Shown here: positions 33,881 to 42,458 of the stretch, in pieces
Layout of the letters: the number at the start of each line of letters is the position of its first letter
Position numbering within the stretch: the first letter of the stretch is position 1
Assembly: GCA_022457155.1 (NCBI GenBank)
Contig: JAJGOT010000562.1
Span: 310,001-374,000, forward strand
Direction: 5' to 3'
Origin: Cladopsammia gracilis
Lineage: Eukaryota > Cnidaria > Anthozoa > Scleractinia > Dendrophylliidae
DNA length: 64,000 nt
The notes under the pieces: generated by a model
The model's database searches: none
What the model saw: the letters and a program-made list of their open reading frames with translations, nothing else
What the model was told of the DNA's origin: nothing
Program-made: the position numbers and the translations under genes

Positions 33881-35732
33881 GAGATCTTAATGATTTCAAA
33901 AAAGATAAACTAACAGGTTGATCATCTTTTGTTGGATTTTTAATACTAATATCATGATTATTCATATTAATATCTGTTTCCATCACCATTTTCTGATTTT
34001 CAAAAATAAAAGGAGAATCATAAATACTTGATTCAACATCATTAACATAATTTTTTACTCCATAAATAATTAAATAAGCTTGTGCTTGTACTAATGGTGT
34101 AGTTTTTGATGCATCACAATGTAAATCAACAAAAAAATATTCAGGTGGGGAAATTTTATATTTATGCATATGAATAATAGATCTAGTATATCCTTCTTTT
34201 TGAAAAATTTTTGTTGTTTGTTGACCAATATTTAAACTTGTTGAAGTAGCATTAACACTAACATTATCCATAGTAACAGGAAAAAATTCTATACATATAG
34301 TATATTCTCCTTCTGGTATTTTATACATATTAAAACTTATTCTGGAAACATATTTTTGATTAAAATTTATATGAAGAAGTAAATCATAAGCTTTTTTGTT
34401 AAAAATATGTGGACTTCTAGCAAAATCATTAATACCAGTTACAGTAATATTATTTTCTGATGAACTTTCATTAACATTCTCCATTAAATATCTGAATTCA
34501 TCTTTTGGATGAGAAGAAGCTGAGATATGAGATTCATTTACATATTTTTCTAAATCATCTTTTTGCTTATTTAATTGTGTATCAACATATGTTTTATCAG
34601 CTTTCATTCTTCTCAATAATAATAATGCTGTTGTTGTTCTTAATGATTCTTTACTTATAAGAGAATTAAGATAAGTTTTATCATATTTTTTATTATCAAT
34701 TTTTGTTATTTCATTATCTACATATTCTTTATTAGTTACTTCATGATCATATGTAGGTAATGTTGATAAATTAAATATTCTATGATTATTGATATCAATA
34801 TCAGCATCCATTGGAGATACTTCTTTACGTGATAAGAAAATATTCTTTACATCATTATAGGAAACTAAAGTGTTATAATTTTGTGTTAAATAACTAAAAT
34901 TTTGTTGCTTACTTTGTATAACATTATAAAGTTCTTTCAAATCAATATTTGCACTTATATTTTGTGTATGAGGAATACCACTAATTCTTCCATCAACATA
35001 TTCTTTATTAGCTGCATCTTTATCACTTCTTGGAGTTGTTAAATTTATTATTCTTGTATTTTTTGCATCATAATATCTTCCTCCATTTAATGTTAAAAAA
35101 ATACTTTTCCCATAATTCAAAGGAAAAGCATCATTTTCTCCAGCTGCTTGTACATTAGTTATTGCATGATAATTCATATCAAGATGATCTTCCATTGGAT
35201 TTTCTTCTTTACGATTTAAGAATATATTATTTGCATCATTATAAGAAATTAAATTATTTTGATTTTTATCTAAATAGTTATAATTTTGAGGTTTACTTTG
35301 TCTAACATTAAAAAGTTCTTTCAAATTTATATCTTTAGTAACTTCATGAGTATGTGCAGGTACATTAGGATGATATTTCTTCAAAGTAATCATATTTACA
35401 GCTGATAAATCATTATTTTCATCTGTATCCATATTTGTAATTAATTTTCGATTCATTTCAATTCCTCCAGGACGAATTATATTATTTCCTCCTAAATCAA
35501 AATCACCAGTCATATGAGTTGATCCATCTAAGGTTAAAAAGTGTGTTTTAGCAGTACCATAATTAATAGCATCCTTTAAATTTACTGGATTATCTACATT
35601 TACTAATTTTTTGTTTTGTATATCATAATCGCCTGAAGAAGTTAATTTAAAACCAACACCTGGTAATCCTGGTTGTACTTGAGTTGTTTTATAAATACTA
35701 GATTCTGATAATAAACCATTTGAGTAACTCAT
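33849..35732 (-). pseudogene. Fibre-like virion protein, 3'-truncated by an insertion
   Basis: 627 codons from ATG at 35732. It has at least four diverged repeats containing ATNKEYVD, DAANKEYVD or related words (such as LTTPRSDKDAANKEYVD), each followed by an acidic D-x-N-M-N/G turn. Such D-A-A-N-K-x-Y-V-D repeats are typical of phage tail-fibre shafts, so a trimeric attachment fibre is likely; this is inference. A separate beta-rich region lies at about residues 425-560. The last 10 or so residues come from inserted DNA; the genuine C-terminal domain lies at 27279-27637. The gene is upstream of, and same-strand as, the two-TM protein. Confidence 0.75.
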
Positions 35733-35749
35733 TTTTTTTATTATATAAT

Positions 35750-36436
35750 TTATATAATATCATTAAAATTTTTAAATATTTCTTTCTTTGGTTTATCAAT
35801 ATATAAAAAAGAATAAGGATCTTTTGTAGCTAATCTATATTTCTTTTTATCAACATTATTTTCACGACATATCATAGAAATTTCATTATTACTTGGAAAT
35901 TCATAAATACAAAAATGAGAACAATTTAGTCTTATATCTTTTGGAGTTTTGTAATAACTTTGTGAAAGATAAATAACACTACAATTTTTATGCCTTCCAT
36001 TAATAAAATAATCAATCAGTGGTTTTTGATTCTTTTCACAAACAAAATCATCAAATATGATTACTTTTTGGTTATCATCTGTTAATTCAGTAACTGGTAA
36101 AATTTCATCATTACTAGGTTCTATAACTTCATAACCTGCTTCTTTATTAATTGATTTTTTAAATTTTCTTAATAAATACTTATATTTTGGTTGTTCTAAA
36201 TTTTTAGCATATAAATATATTTTATCATAATATAATAACCTAAGAATCATATCTAGTAAAACATTTGTTTTTCCAGAACCTGAAGGACCACAAATAAGCA
36301 TTCTAAAATTTTGATTTGGCATGAAATCATGTAATTGCTTAAAATTAGAAATTAAGTCATCATCTAGATCATAGTTTGGTATTTTCATTTTATTATAAAT
36401 CATAGATAATTTAAAAAAAAAAAATAATAAACTCAT
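35750..36436 (-). CDS. A32-like DNA-packaging ATPase (FtsK/HerA superfamily)
   Basis: 228 aa as drawn from ATG at 36436. Walker A GPSGSGKT at residues 50-57, Walker B KVIIFDDF at 124-131, and a following strand SVIYLSQSYY with a Q that fits the HerA/FtsK sensor. It would pump element DNA into capsids. The N-terminal MSLLFFFF run is atypical; an internal ATG at about 36386 (MKIPNYDLDDD) gives a more usual start. The gene is divergent from the acidic protein at 36447 with only 10 bp between the first ATGs, so the promoters must overlap coding sequence or the internal start is used. Confidence 0.93.
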   Translation of the reverse strand: MSLLFFFFKLSMIYNKMKIPNYDLDDDLISNFKQLHDFMPNQNFRMLICGPSGSGKTNVLLDMILRLLYYDKIYLYAKNLEQPKYKYLLRKFKKSINKEAGYEVIEPSNDEILPVTELTDDNQKVIIFDDFVCEKNQKPLIDYFINGRHKNCSVIYLSQSYYKTPKDIRLNCSHFCIYEFPSNNEISMICRENNVDKKKYRLATKDPYSFLYIDKPKKEIFKNFNDII

Positions 36437-36446
36437 AATAATAAAA

Positions 36447-37565
36447 ATGAGTTTATTGAAATGGAAAGAACTTGCTAAACAAAAATCTGAGTTGGGAAAT
36501 AAAATTAATTTTGTTCATGATAGAATAACAAAGAAAAAATTAGGTGAAGAAACAAGTCAATTAGGTTATGAAAAAATGTTTAAACCTATAACAAAATTAC
36601 TAGAAGAAAAACCTAAAAAAGAAGAAAAACCTAAAAAGAAGGAGATAGAAGAAGATTTATATGAAGGTTTGGAAGATTTTTTAGAAGATGATTTTGGATA
36701 TGATATTGATGATGTTTTTAATTATGGTGAGGATATACAACCTTATGAAACTGCTGTACCCAAAGAATATGAAACTGCTGTAGCTGAAGAATATGAACTA
36801 CAACCTTATGAAACTGCTGTACTCGAAGAAGAAAAACAAATACCAGAAGATATTGGTGAAGAAGTTTTTCCACAAAAAGAAAAACAAATACCTAAAGACC
36901 CTCCACCAGGATATGATCCTGGACCATATGTAGAAGAAATACAAAGAAAAGCTTTAAATGAAAAAGAAGTATTTAAAAGTTATGGTTTACCTATTCCTGA
37001 AGAAAATATTGGCAAAAAATCAAAAGAAGAATTACTTGAATCTTGGAATAAAGTAGTAATTGACATTGGAAGTGTAAAAGCTAAAAATACAAAAGATTTA
37101 AAAAAAATAATGAAAGAAAATTCTCCTGAAAATGGAGAAAAATTTTTTAATAAATTACAAGAATTAAAGAAGAAAGAAAATTCTCCTGAAAGACAAGAAG
37201 AAATAAATATTTTAAGAAAAAATATGAATAAAGAATTTTCTCCTGAAATACAAGAAGAAATATCAAAAAATTTAAAAGAAAGAGATAAACTAGATTTAGA
37301 AAGTAATATTATTACACTAAGAAGAGATAAATTTAAAAAAACTGGTAAAGGACTTAAAATAAAAAAAGGTGGAAATGTGACATTTTACAATGATCCTAAA
37401 GAACTTCTTAAAAAACTTGAATTAATTGTAGGTTCTATTATAGCTGGTAATACAAATATTGAAATGTATAATATTGGAATTGCAATTTTAGACATCCTTT
37501 TGAAAACAAAAGTAATAAATAAATCTCAACATGAAAAGATTTATAAAAATTATTTTAAACAATAA
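36447..37565 (+). CDS. Acidic/basic blockwise Polinton protein of unknown function
   Basis: 372 aa. The N-terminus (MSLLKWKELAKQK) is helical. A Lys/Glu-rich segment (residues 45-75) leads to an acidic region with repeated PYETAV and EYETAV words (about 100-140). Then come Pro-rich sequence and three ENSPE/EFSPE repeats (about 225-275). The C-terminal 80 residues look globular (GKGLKIKKGGNVTFYNDPKELLKKL), with a conserved-looking hydrophobic helix. Position at the head of the capsid gene block suggests a virion or assembly role. I do not recognise a defined family. Confidence 0.8.
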   Translation: MSLLKWKELAKQKSELGNKINFVHDRITKKKLGEETSQLGYEKMFKPITKLLEEKPKKEEKPKKKEIEEDLYEGLEDFLEDDFGYDIDDVFNYGEDIQPYETAVPKEYETAVAEEYELQPYETAVLEEEKQIPEDIGEEVFPQKEKQIPKDPPPGYDPGPYVEEIQRKALNEKEVFKSYGLPIPEENIGKKSKEELLESWNKVVIDIGSVKAKNTKDLKKIMKENSPENGEKFFNKLQELKKKENSPERQEEINILRKNMNKEFSPEIQEEISKNLKERDKLDLESNIITLRRDKFKKTGKGLKIKKGGNVTFYNDPKELLKKLELIVGSIIAGNTNIEMYNIGIAILDILLKTKVINKSQHEKIYKNYFKQ

Positions 37566-37582
37566 TATATTATTATTATAAA

Positions 37583-38344
37583 ATGGATAGAGAAATAGTA
37601 TTATCATCATATTCTGTTAAAACAGAAAATGGTAACAAACCTGAAAATTTCACAACAAAATTTAGTAAACCAATTGTTTTAGACAACAACTCACAATATG
37701 TAATTGGTCTTAATCGTGTTATTAATATGAGTTTTACATGGTTTAATATAAATGCTGATTATAAAAATCAATTAATTAGATACAGTTCTGATAATGGTAG
37801 AACATTTAAAGATATCAGTTTTCCAGGTGGGGTTTGGAATTATGTTTATATCGATGCATTTATTAAACATATAACTGTAATAAAACAATCTGGAAAAGAA
37901 GATGAATATCCAATTAGTATTATTTTTGATGAAACAACTTTTAGAGTAACAATAAGATTGAAAGAAAATTATCAACTGGATTTTACACAAAGTAATTTTT
38001 ATGAATTACTAGGATTTGATAAGAAAATTTTAAAAGATAAAATAAATGTGGGTCCTAGAGTTCCAAATTTAAGTCAAGATACAGATATTTTAAATATACA
38101 TTGTGATTTAATTAATGATTCACTTGTAGATGGTCAAGATAGTGATATTATTTATAGTTTTTCCACTTCTGTTTTAAGACCATCATTTAGTTTTACTCTT
38201 GAACCAAAAAGAATTACTTATAATCCAGTAAATAAAAATACTATTAATAGTATAAGAATTTACATTACTGATGGAAAAAGAAGATTAATTGACCTCAATG
38301 GAGCGGATACATCTTTTTCATTATTGTTGAAAAAAATAATATAA
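37583..38344 (+). CDS. Penton-like minor capsid protein (single jelly roll)
   Basis: 253 aa from ATG at 37583. The N-terminal MDREIVLSSYSVKTENGN followed by FTTKFSKPIVLDNNSQYVIGL is the pattern of Polinton penton homologues. The body is beta-rich with F/Y/I alternation, and the end RRLIDLNGADTSFSLLLKKI is characteristic. The protein is expected to form pentamers at the vertices. It sits in the order acidic protein, penton, small basic protein, major capsid, which is a typical Polinton arrangement. Intact, with no frame problem. Confidence 0.88.
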   Translation: MDREIVLSSYSVKTENGNKPENFTTKFSKPIVLDNNSQYVIGLNRVINMSFTWFNINADYKNQLIRYSSDNGRTFKDISFPGGVWNYVYIDAFIKHITVIKQSGKEDEYPISIIFDETTFRVTIRLKENYQLDFTQSNFYELLGFDKKILKDKINVGPRVPNLSQDTDILNIHCDLINDSLVDGQDSDIIYSFSTSVLRPSFSFTLEPKRITYNPVNKNTINSIRIYITDGKRRLIDLNGADTSFSLLLKKII

Positions 38345-38360
38345 ATCTAATAATAAAAAA

Positions 38361-38738
38361 ATGAAATCTTACGAATTTTCTCGTTTTTATAATCCAAAAT
38401 TGGGTAAATTTATGTATAAACATAAAGGTAATGGTATGGTTGTTGATAATATTTTAAAACCAATGAGAAGTGTTTTGTCAACTGTTTTCAAAAAATTTGC
38501 TAAACCTGTAGCTAAAAAAGCATTAGAAGCAGGGATTTCTCATACTGGAGAAAGATTAGGTAAAAAGATTTCTGAAAAATCTGGTGATTTAATAATGAAA
38601 AAATTAGGTAATATGAGAATAAATACCCCTAAAAAAACAAGACAATCAACACCAAAAACAGTTAAAAAACAAGAAGAAAATACTGACATGATATTAAATA
38701 GATTAATATCTGGTAATGGAATAAAAATAAAAAAATAA
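38361..38738 (+). CDS. Small basic minor-virion candidate with an adenain-type cleavage motif
   Basis: 125 aa, strongly basic. An aromatic N-terminus (YEFSRFYNPKLGKFMYKHKG) precedes an amphipathic helix (about 30-70) and a Lys/Thr-rich tail. The C-terminal LISGNGIKIKK contains I-S-G-N-G, matching the (M/I/L)-x-G-x-G consensus cut by adenovirus-type proteases, encoded further along. It may be a membrane-active or DNA-condensing virion protein; function is inferred from charge, position and the site. Preceded by ATAAATCTAATAATAAAA, the structural promoter form. Confidence 0.75.
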   Translation: MKSYEFSRFYNPKLGKFMYKHKGNGMVVDNILKPMRSVLSTVFKKFAKPVAKKALEAGISHTGERLGKKISEKSGDLIMKKLGNMRINTPKKTRQSTPKTVKKQEENTDMILNRLISGNGIKIKK

Positions 38739-38743
38739 AAAAT

Positions 38744-38766
38744 TATATAATCTTATAAAATAAAAT
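38744..38766 (+). promoter_or_regulatory. Structural-class promoter of the major capsid gene
   Basis: TATATAATCTTATAAAA ends 6 bp before ATG. The core TATAATCT(T/A)ATA also precedes the basic virion protein (40067-40086) and the zinc-ribbon ORF (41617-41635), and as ATAAATCTAATA the 125-aa gene (38341-38352). Confidence 0.6.
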
Positions 38767-40053
38767 ATGGCTTTCAGATCAAGTGAATATTTACAAAGAA
38801 ATGAAATGATAAGATTTCAATTAGATGATGTGATTAGAACTCCAGCTAATGATCAACACCAAGTTAAAACTGGTTATAAATTCACAATTAATGATAGATC
38901 AGCATTTTACGATTGGTATAACGCATATTTTGAAGTACAATTTCAGTTACAAAAATTAGCAAATGGTGCTGGTTATGCTGCAGCTGATAGAATTACAGTT
39001 ATAAATGGAGCACACAGTTTAATTAATCATATCATGCTTAAATCTGCAGGTAAAATAATTTATGATACTAATAATTTACATAAAGTTACTTTTGTTAAAA
39101 ATTTGTTAGAATATTCTGATGATTATAGCAGATCAGTAGCTAAAAACAGTTTCTGGTATTTGGATACTGATGGTACAACAGCTAATACTAATTCAGGGTT
39201 TGAAGCTAGGCGAATACAATCTCAAGCGAATGCAAATGATGGTAGTGGTGGTTCTAAAGATATTAATACTATTATACCATTAAATCGTTTTTCTTTTTTT
39301 GAAGAACTTGAAGATAAGATGCTTGTACCTATGCAATTACAATTCAATATTGAGCTTCAAAATGATGGTGAATTAATTCATATGGCTAATGGTACTGGTG
39401 CTGGAAGAGTTGTTGTTAATAGGTTTTTGCTTTGGGTACCAAAATTAACACCTAAAGATTCTTTATATGATAAATTTGTTAGTTCATTCATGAAAGAAAC
39501 AAAATGGAAATATTTAAGGGAAATGTATGAATCATCAGCTCCTACACGATCATCAGGATTTTTTCAAATATCAAGTAGTATTGATAATATAAAACATATT
39601 TTTGTTTATTTTAAAAGATCAGCCCCACCTAATGATGATCAAGCTGAAGATAATCCTTATCTTATGGATACTTATAAATTAAATGCAGGTGATGATGATT
39701 CATTCTTACAAAACTGTAGATTAGAATATGGAAATGGAGTATTTTATCCAGAAACAGAATATGATAGTGAAGGTAAAGTAAGAATATTCAATGATGTAAT
39801 GTCATACGCAATGAGGAAAAATGATTATAATACAGGAACACAACTTAATTTAGCTAATTATAATTCTCTATATGGATTGATATATTTTAATCTTACATAT
39901 CAAGCAGAAAAAATCACTAGAGATCCTAAACAATTAATATTCAGATATACATTAAGCAGAAATGCAACTGCTGACTTTAATGTTCATGCTATAGTTTTAT
40001 ATGAAGAAATGGTGAAAATTGATAAAATTGGAAATGAATTAGTAATTGTATAA
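38767..40053 (+). CDS. Major capsid protein (double jelly roll)
   Basis: 428 aa, intact. The N-terminal MAFRSSEYLQRNEMIRFQ, the early beta segment YKFTINDRSAFYDWYNAYFE and INGAHSLINHIMLKSAGKII are recognisable features of Polinton major capsid proteins. The C-terminal half ends with the strand pattern typical of the second jelly roll (LIYFNLTYQAEKITRDPKQL). It should form the pseudo-hexameric capsomers of an icosahedral shell. It is the longest structural gene and has the clearest TATAATCTTATA box upstream. Confidence 0.93.
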   Translation: MAFRSSEYLQRNEMIRFQLDDVIRTPANDQHQVKTGYKFTINDRSAFYDWYNAYFEVQFQLQKLANGAGYAAADRITVINGAHSLINHIMLKSAGKIIYDTNNLHKVTFVKNLLEYSDDYSRSVAKNSFWYLDTDGTTANTNSGFEARRIQSQANANDGSGGSKDINTIIPLNRFSFFEELEDKMLVPMQLQFNIELQNDGELIHMANGTGAGRVVVNRFLLWVPKLTPKDSLYDKFVSSFMKETKWKYLREMYESSAPTRSSGFFQISSSIDNIKHIFVYFKRSAPPNDDQAEDNPYLMDTYKLNAGDDDSFLQNCRLEYGNGVFYPETEYDSEGKVRIFNDVMSYAMRKNDYNTGTQLNLANYNSLYGLIYFNLTYQAEKITRDPKQLIFRYTLSRNATADFNVHAIVLYEEMVKIDKIGNELVIV

Positions 40054-40066
40054 AATGTAAAAAATT

Positions 40067-40091
40067 TATATAATCTAATAATAAAATTAAA
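40067..40091 (+). promoter_or_regulatory. Structural-class promoter of the 277-aa virion gene
   Basis: TTATATAATCTAATAATAAA followed by ATTAAA and ATG at 40092; member of the TATAATCT set. Confidence 0.55.
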
Positions 40092-40925
40092 ATGACAACT
40101 TATCATCCATACAAAATAAATTTATCTGATCATCAAAAAAAACAACTTGCAAAAGCATATAAAACAAACACTCCTTTAACATTTAGATTAAAAAATAATC
40201 AAACAAGTGGTAATGATGAATTACTATTAACAACTAATCAAATTAACAAAATTAAAAAGGCTAAATCATTAGGAAAAGGAACAGACATCAAGATATCAAA
40301 AACACAAATTAGAAAAGTAATGAGACAGGGAGGAAGTTTATTTAGTAGTATTATTCCATTAGCTCGTACTTTTGCACCAACTTTAGCTAAAACACTTGGA
40401 TTATCAGCTCTTGCTGGTTTAGCAAGTGAAGGAGCAAGTCAAATTGTTAAAAAGATAAGTGGTAATGGTCAAATAGGTGGTTTTTTAATACCACAAGATA
40501 AAATAAAAAAACTCATTGAAAATAAAAATCTACTTACAAATAAACAAAAACAAGACATATTAAACGCTCTTCAATCTGGAGGTAAATTAGTGATAAAACC
40601 AACTAAAAAACAATCTGGTGGATTATTAGGTACATTACTAGCTAGTATTGGTATACCTCTTGCTATTGAAGCTTTTAAAAAAATTACTGGAAAAGGAGCA
40701 CCAAGAGTAGGTAGACCAAAAGGAAAAGGAGCACCAAGAATAGGAAAAGGAGCACCAAGAATAGGAATGTATGAACCACCCCCACCTTTTATAGGACAAT
40801 GGGGAAAAAATACTATTGGTATGGGAAAAAAAAAGTCAAAAAAAACTACGAAAAAAGGAAAAGGTCTTTTATTAGGGAAGGACAGTCCATTCAACAGCAT
40901 TCCAATTCTCGGAACAATATTATAA
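40092..40925 (+). CDS. Basic minor virion protein with several adenain-type sites (pVI/pX-like by position)
   Basis: 277 aa. A basic N-terminus is followed by a hydrophobic helix (about 83-115), VKKISGNGQIGG (I-S-G-N-G site), a second hydrophobic segment after QSGGLLGTLLASIG (about 178-200) and a Lys-rich tail with GKGAPRxG repeats. The words RQGGS, QSGGK and QSGGL also resemble (M/I/L/N)-x-G-G-x cleavage sites. Its end overlaps the protease gene by 127 bp in another frame. Likely a cleaved internal virion or membrane-lytic protein; this is inferred, not proven. Confidence 0.8.
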   Translation: MTTYHPYKINLSDHQKKQLAKAYKTNTPLTFRLKNNQTSGNDELLLTTNQINKIKKAKSLGKGTDIKISKTQIRKVMRQGGSLFSSIIPLARTFAPTLAKTLGLSALAGLASEGASQIVKKISGNGQIGGFLIPQDKIKKLIENKNLLTNKQKQDILNALQSGGKLVIKPTKKQSGGLLGTLLASIGIPLAIEAFKKITGKGAPRVGRPKGKGAPRIGKGAPRIGMYEPPPPFIGQWGKNTIGMGKKKSKKTTKKGKGLLLGKDSPFNSIPILGTIL

Positions 40926-41365
40926 AACCAAAATTCATAAACAAACCATTAAGTAATATTGATTTAATGAAATGGATAAAATACTTAAAAATTCCAAATT
41001 TCAAAGGTATATATTCAAGAGATGAAAAAATGTCTATTAATCATAGTCCATGTATAATAAATCTTGATTCATATGAAAACGTTGGAACTCATTGGGTTTG
41101 TTGTGTGAAAAGTCATGATAATAAATTTATATGGTATTTTGATAGTTTTGGAATGGGTTATCCTGAAGAATTTAAAAGTAATGGTAAACCAATAATTTAC
41201 AACTCAAGTCAATATCAAAATATTAAAAGTGTTCTTTGTGGTTATTATTGTCTTTATTTTCTTCATCAATGGTCAATGAAAAAAAATTTTTATGATATAT
41301 TAAAACCATTCAGTTTAAGTGATACTATGTTTAATGAAAGATTTATTAAAAAATACTTTGAATAA
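40799..41365 (+). CDS. Adenain-type maturation cysteine protease
   Basis: 188 aa from ATG at 40799. A catalytic triad is visible: H98 in GTHWV, D115 in YFDSFG, C151 in CGYYCLYF, with Q139 as a plausible oxyanion residue. This is the Ulp1/adenain fold used by adenoviruses and Polintons to mature capsid proteins. The first 40 residues are low-complexity basic sequence within the overlap with the preceding gene. The recognisable protease begins near KPLSNIDLMKW, so the start is uncertain. The frame is -1 relative to the preceding gene. Confidence 0.92.
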   Translation: MGKKYYWYGKKKVKKNYEKRKRSFIREGQSIQQHSNSRNNIIKPKFINKPLSNIDLMKWIKYLKIPNFKGIYSRDEKMSINHSPCIINLDSYENVGTHWVCCVKSHDNKFIWYFDSFGMGYPEEFKSNGKPIIYNSSQYQNIKSVLCGYYCLYFLHQWSMKKNFYDILKPFSLSDTMFNERFIKKYFE

Positions 41366-41367
41366 TC

Positions 41368-41397
41368 TTTTTTATAACAATGATTGTTATAAAAAAA
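41368..41397. terminator. Hairpin between convergent protease and 66-aa genes
   Basis: TTTTTTATAACAA and TTGTTATAAAAAA form a 13-bp stem with a 3-nt TGA loop, 3 bp after the protease stop and directly before the end of the opposing gene. Bidirectional 3'-end signal by position. Confidence 0.55.
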
Positions 41398-41598
41398 TCA
41401 AATATATATACTTCCCTTTATCAATCCTTTTAATATTCCAAGTTTTCTCTTTATTTTCAAAACTAAAGTAATTATCTTTAATAATCTTTTATCTTCATTA
41501 AAATTAGTATAAACAATATGATCAAATATGCATTCTATCATTTCATTCAAGTTTTTTATTTCATTCTCTATAAATACAGATCTACTACTTTCTTCCAT
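41398..41598 (-). CDS. Small 66-aa protein of unknown function
   Basis: ATG at 41598. Acidic N-terminus (MEESSRSVFIENEIKN), then a helical region (LNEMIECIFDHIVY) and a basic, Leu-rich end. Its start lies 37 bp from the divergent zinc-ribbon ORF, and the AT-rich spacer holds TATA-like boxes for both directions. Real-gene status is supported by this promoter and the convergent hairpin, not by homology. Confidence 0.6.
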   Translation of the reverse strand: MEESSRSVFIENEIKNLNEMIECIFDHIVYTNFNEDKRLLKIITLVLKIKRKLGILKGLIKGSIYI

Positions 41599-41635
41599 TT
41601 TTTTTTATTTTATATTTATATAATCTTAATATAAA
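41599..41635. promoter_or_regulatory. Divergent promoter region between 66-aa and zinc-ribbon genes
   Basis: The 37-bp spacer has TATATAATCTTAATATAAA toward the plus gene and ATATAAATATAAAATAAA toward the minus gene, so both element-type boxes are packed here. Confidence 0.5.
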
Positions 41636-41788
41636 ATGAAATCTTATTGTGTGAAAGAAAAAAAACAAACTGATTGTGTAGAACCTAGTGGATATAAAAC
41701 AACAAAAAATGGAAGATTAATGTTTTTCTGTAAATGTGCTTCTTGTGGAATAAAAAAAACACGTTTTGTTAAGAAACAGGGAAACTAA
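41636..41788 (+). CDS. 50-aa zinc-ribbon ORF (first part of a likely frameshifted composite)
   Basis: ATG at 41636, preceded by TATATAATCTTAATATAAA. The product has CysC-type spacing, C5 near the N-terminus, C14, and then CKCASCG, a compact zinc-ribbon layout as in the DUF5679 family found in Polintons; that label is from memory and moderate. The ORF ends G-N-stop at GGGAAACTAA (41779-41788), where GGGAAAC is an in-frame -1 slippery heptamer. A 14-bp stem begins 5 nt after it. This gene may therefore be read on into the PLA2-like frame as well as terminating here. Confidence 0.75.
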   Translation: MKSYCVKEKKQTDCVEPSGYKTTKNGRLMFFCKCASCGIKKTRFVKKQGN

Positions 41789-41828
41789 TTAAGCCTTCTT
41801 CTTCACAAACACAAGAAGGAGAAGGCTT
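41779..41828 (+). promoter_or_regulatory. Candidate -1 ribosomal frameshift signal, site 1
   Basis: Zero-frame codons CAG-GGA-AAC-TAA contain the heptamer G_GGA_AAC (41779-41785). A 5-nt spacer follows (41786-41790). AAGCCTTCTTCTTC (41791-41804) then pairs with GAAGGAGAAGGCTT (41815-41828): 14 bp with a single G-U, 10-nt loop. A -1 slip leads directly into the open frame that continues past the stop. Slippery site, spacer and stem all fit the classical retroviral and coronaviral design; function is untested. Confidence 0.7.
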
Positions 41829-42458
41829 TGGTGAATTAGCATTAACAGGTTTAACTCATGCTTTACCTTGGTTAGGTAAAAAAAACAGTTGAAATGGGAC
41901 GATATGGAGCAAGTGAATTAATGAGAAATAAAAACATGCAAAAAAAAAGCATTAGATTATGCATTAGACCACGCAAAACCATTTTTACAAAAAACAACTT
42001 CAGATATGATGGATCAACTAAGTACTAAAATAAGACCAAAATTAAAATATAAAACAAATAGAAAAGATTTAGACTTTCAAGGAGGTAGTGTAGATATTCA
42101 TAAACTCATTGGAAAATTGCCAAAACCAAAAGGTGGTTGGACTCCTGGAGAATACAAGTATATGGGACCGTATAACCCTTTGAATGAACAATTAAGATAT
42201 GATCCTGAAACAGGTGAAGTATTAGAATGGATGGTTAAACCATATAATAAAGTAGATGAAATTGCTGCTTATCATGATATATGTTATGATATGGGAAAAA
42301 ATAAGAATGAATGTGATAGACAAATGGTTAAATCTTTAGATCAGATTCCATACGGTGAAATACCGAAATGGGGGCAAACAGCGAGATTTATTATAAATAC
42401 TAAACAGAAACTTGGTTTGGGTTTACCAAAGAAGACAAAAAACGTAAAGCGGCGTTGA
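41789..42458 (+). pseudogene. Parvovirus-VP1-like phospholipase A2 domain protein, with two single-base breaks
   Basis: The region downstream of the zinc ribbon continues in the -1 frame. It is broken twice at long A-runs (41878-41885 and 41940-41948), each shifting the frame by +1. It is then open from 41949 to the stop at 42456-42458. In the intact 150-residue part from ATG 42006, YKYMGPYNPLN resembles the Ca-binding loop and the H90-D91 dyad (AAYHDICYDMG) is the PLA2 catalytic signature. Such domains breach endosomal membranes in parvoviruses; here it probably served entry. The breaks may be decay or A-run sequencing errors. No reconstruction is given. Confidence 0.75.

Noticed and set aside
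40571..40900. 109-codon minus-strand open frame
   Set aside because: Antisense shadow of the Lys/Gly/Pro-rich tail of the virion protein.
42455..42457. TTG as integrase start codon
   Set aside because: Non-AUG start is unlikely in an animal; the in-register -1 heptamer upstream explains expression better.
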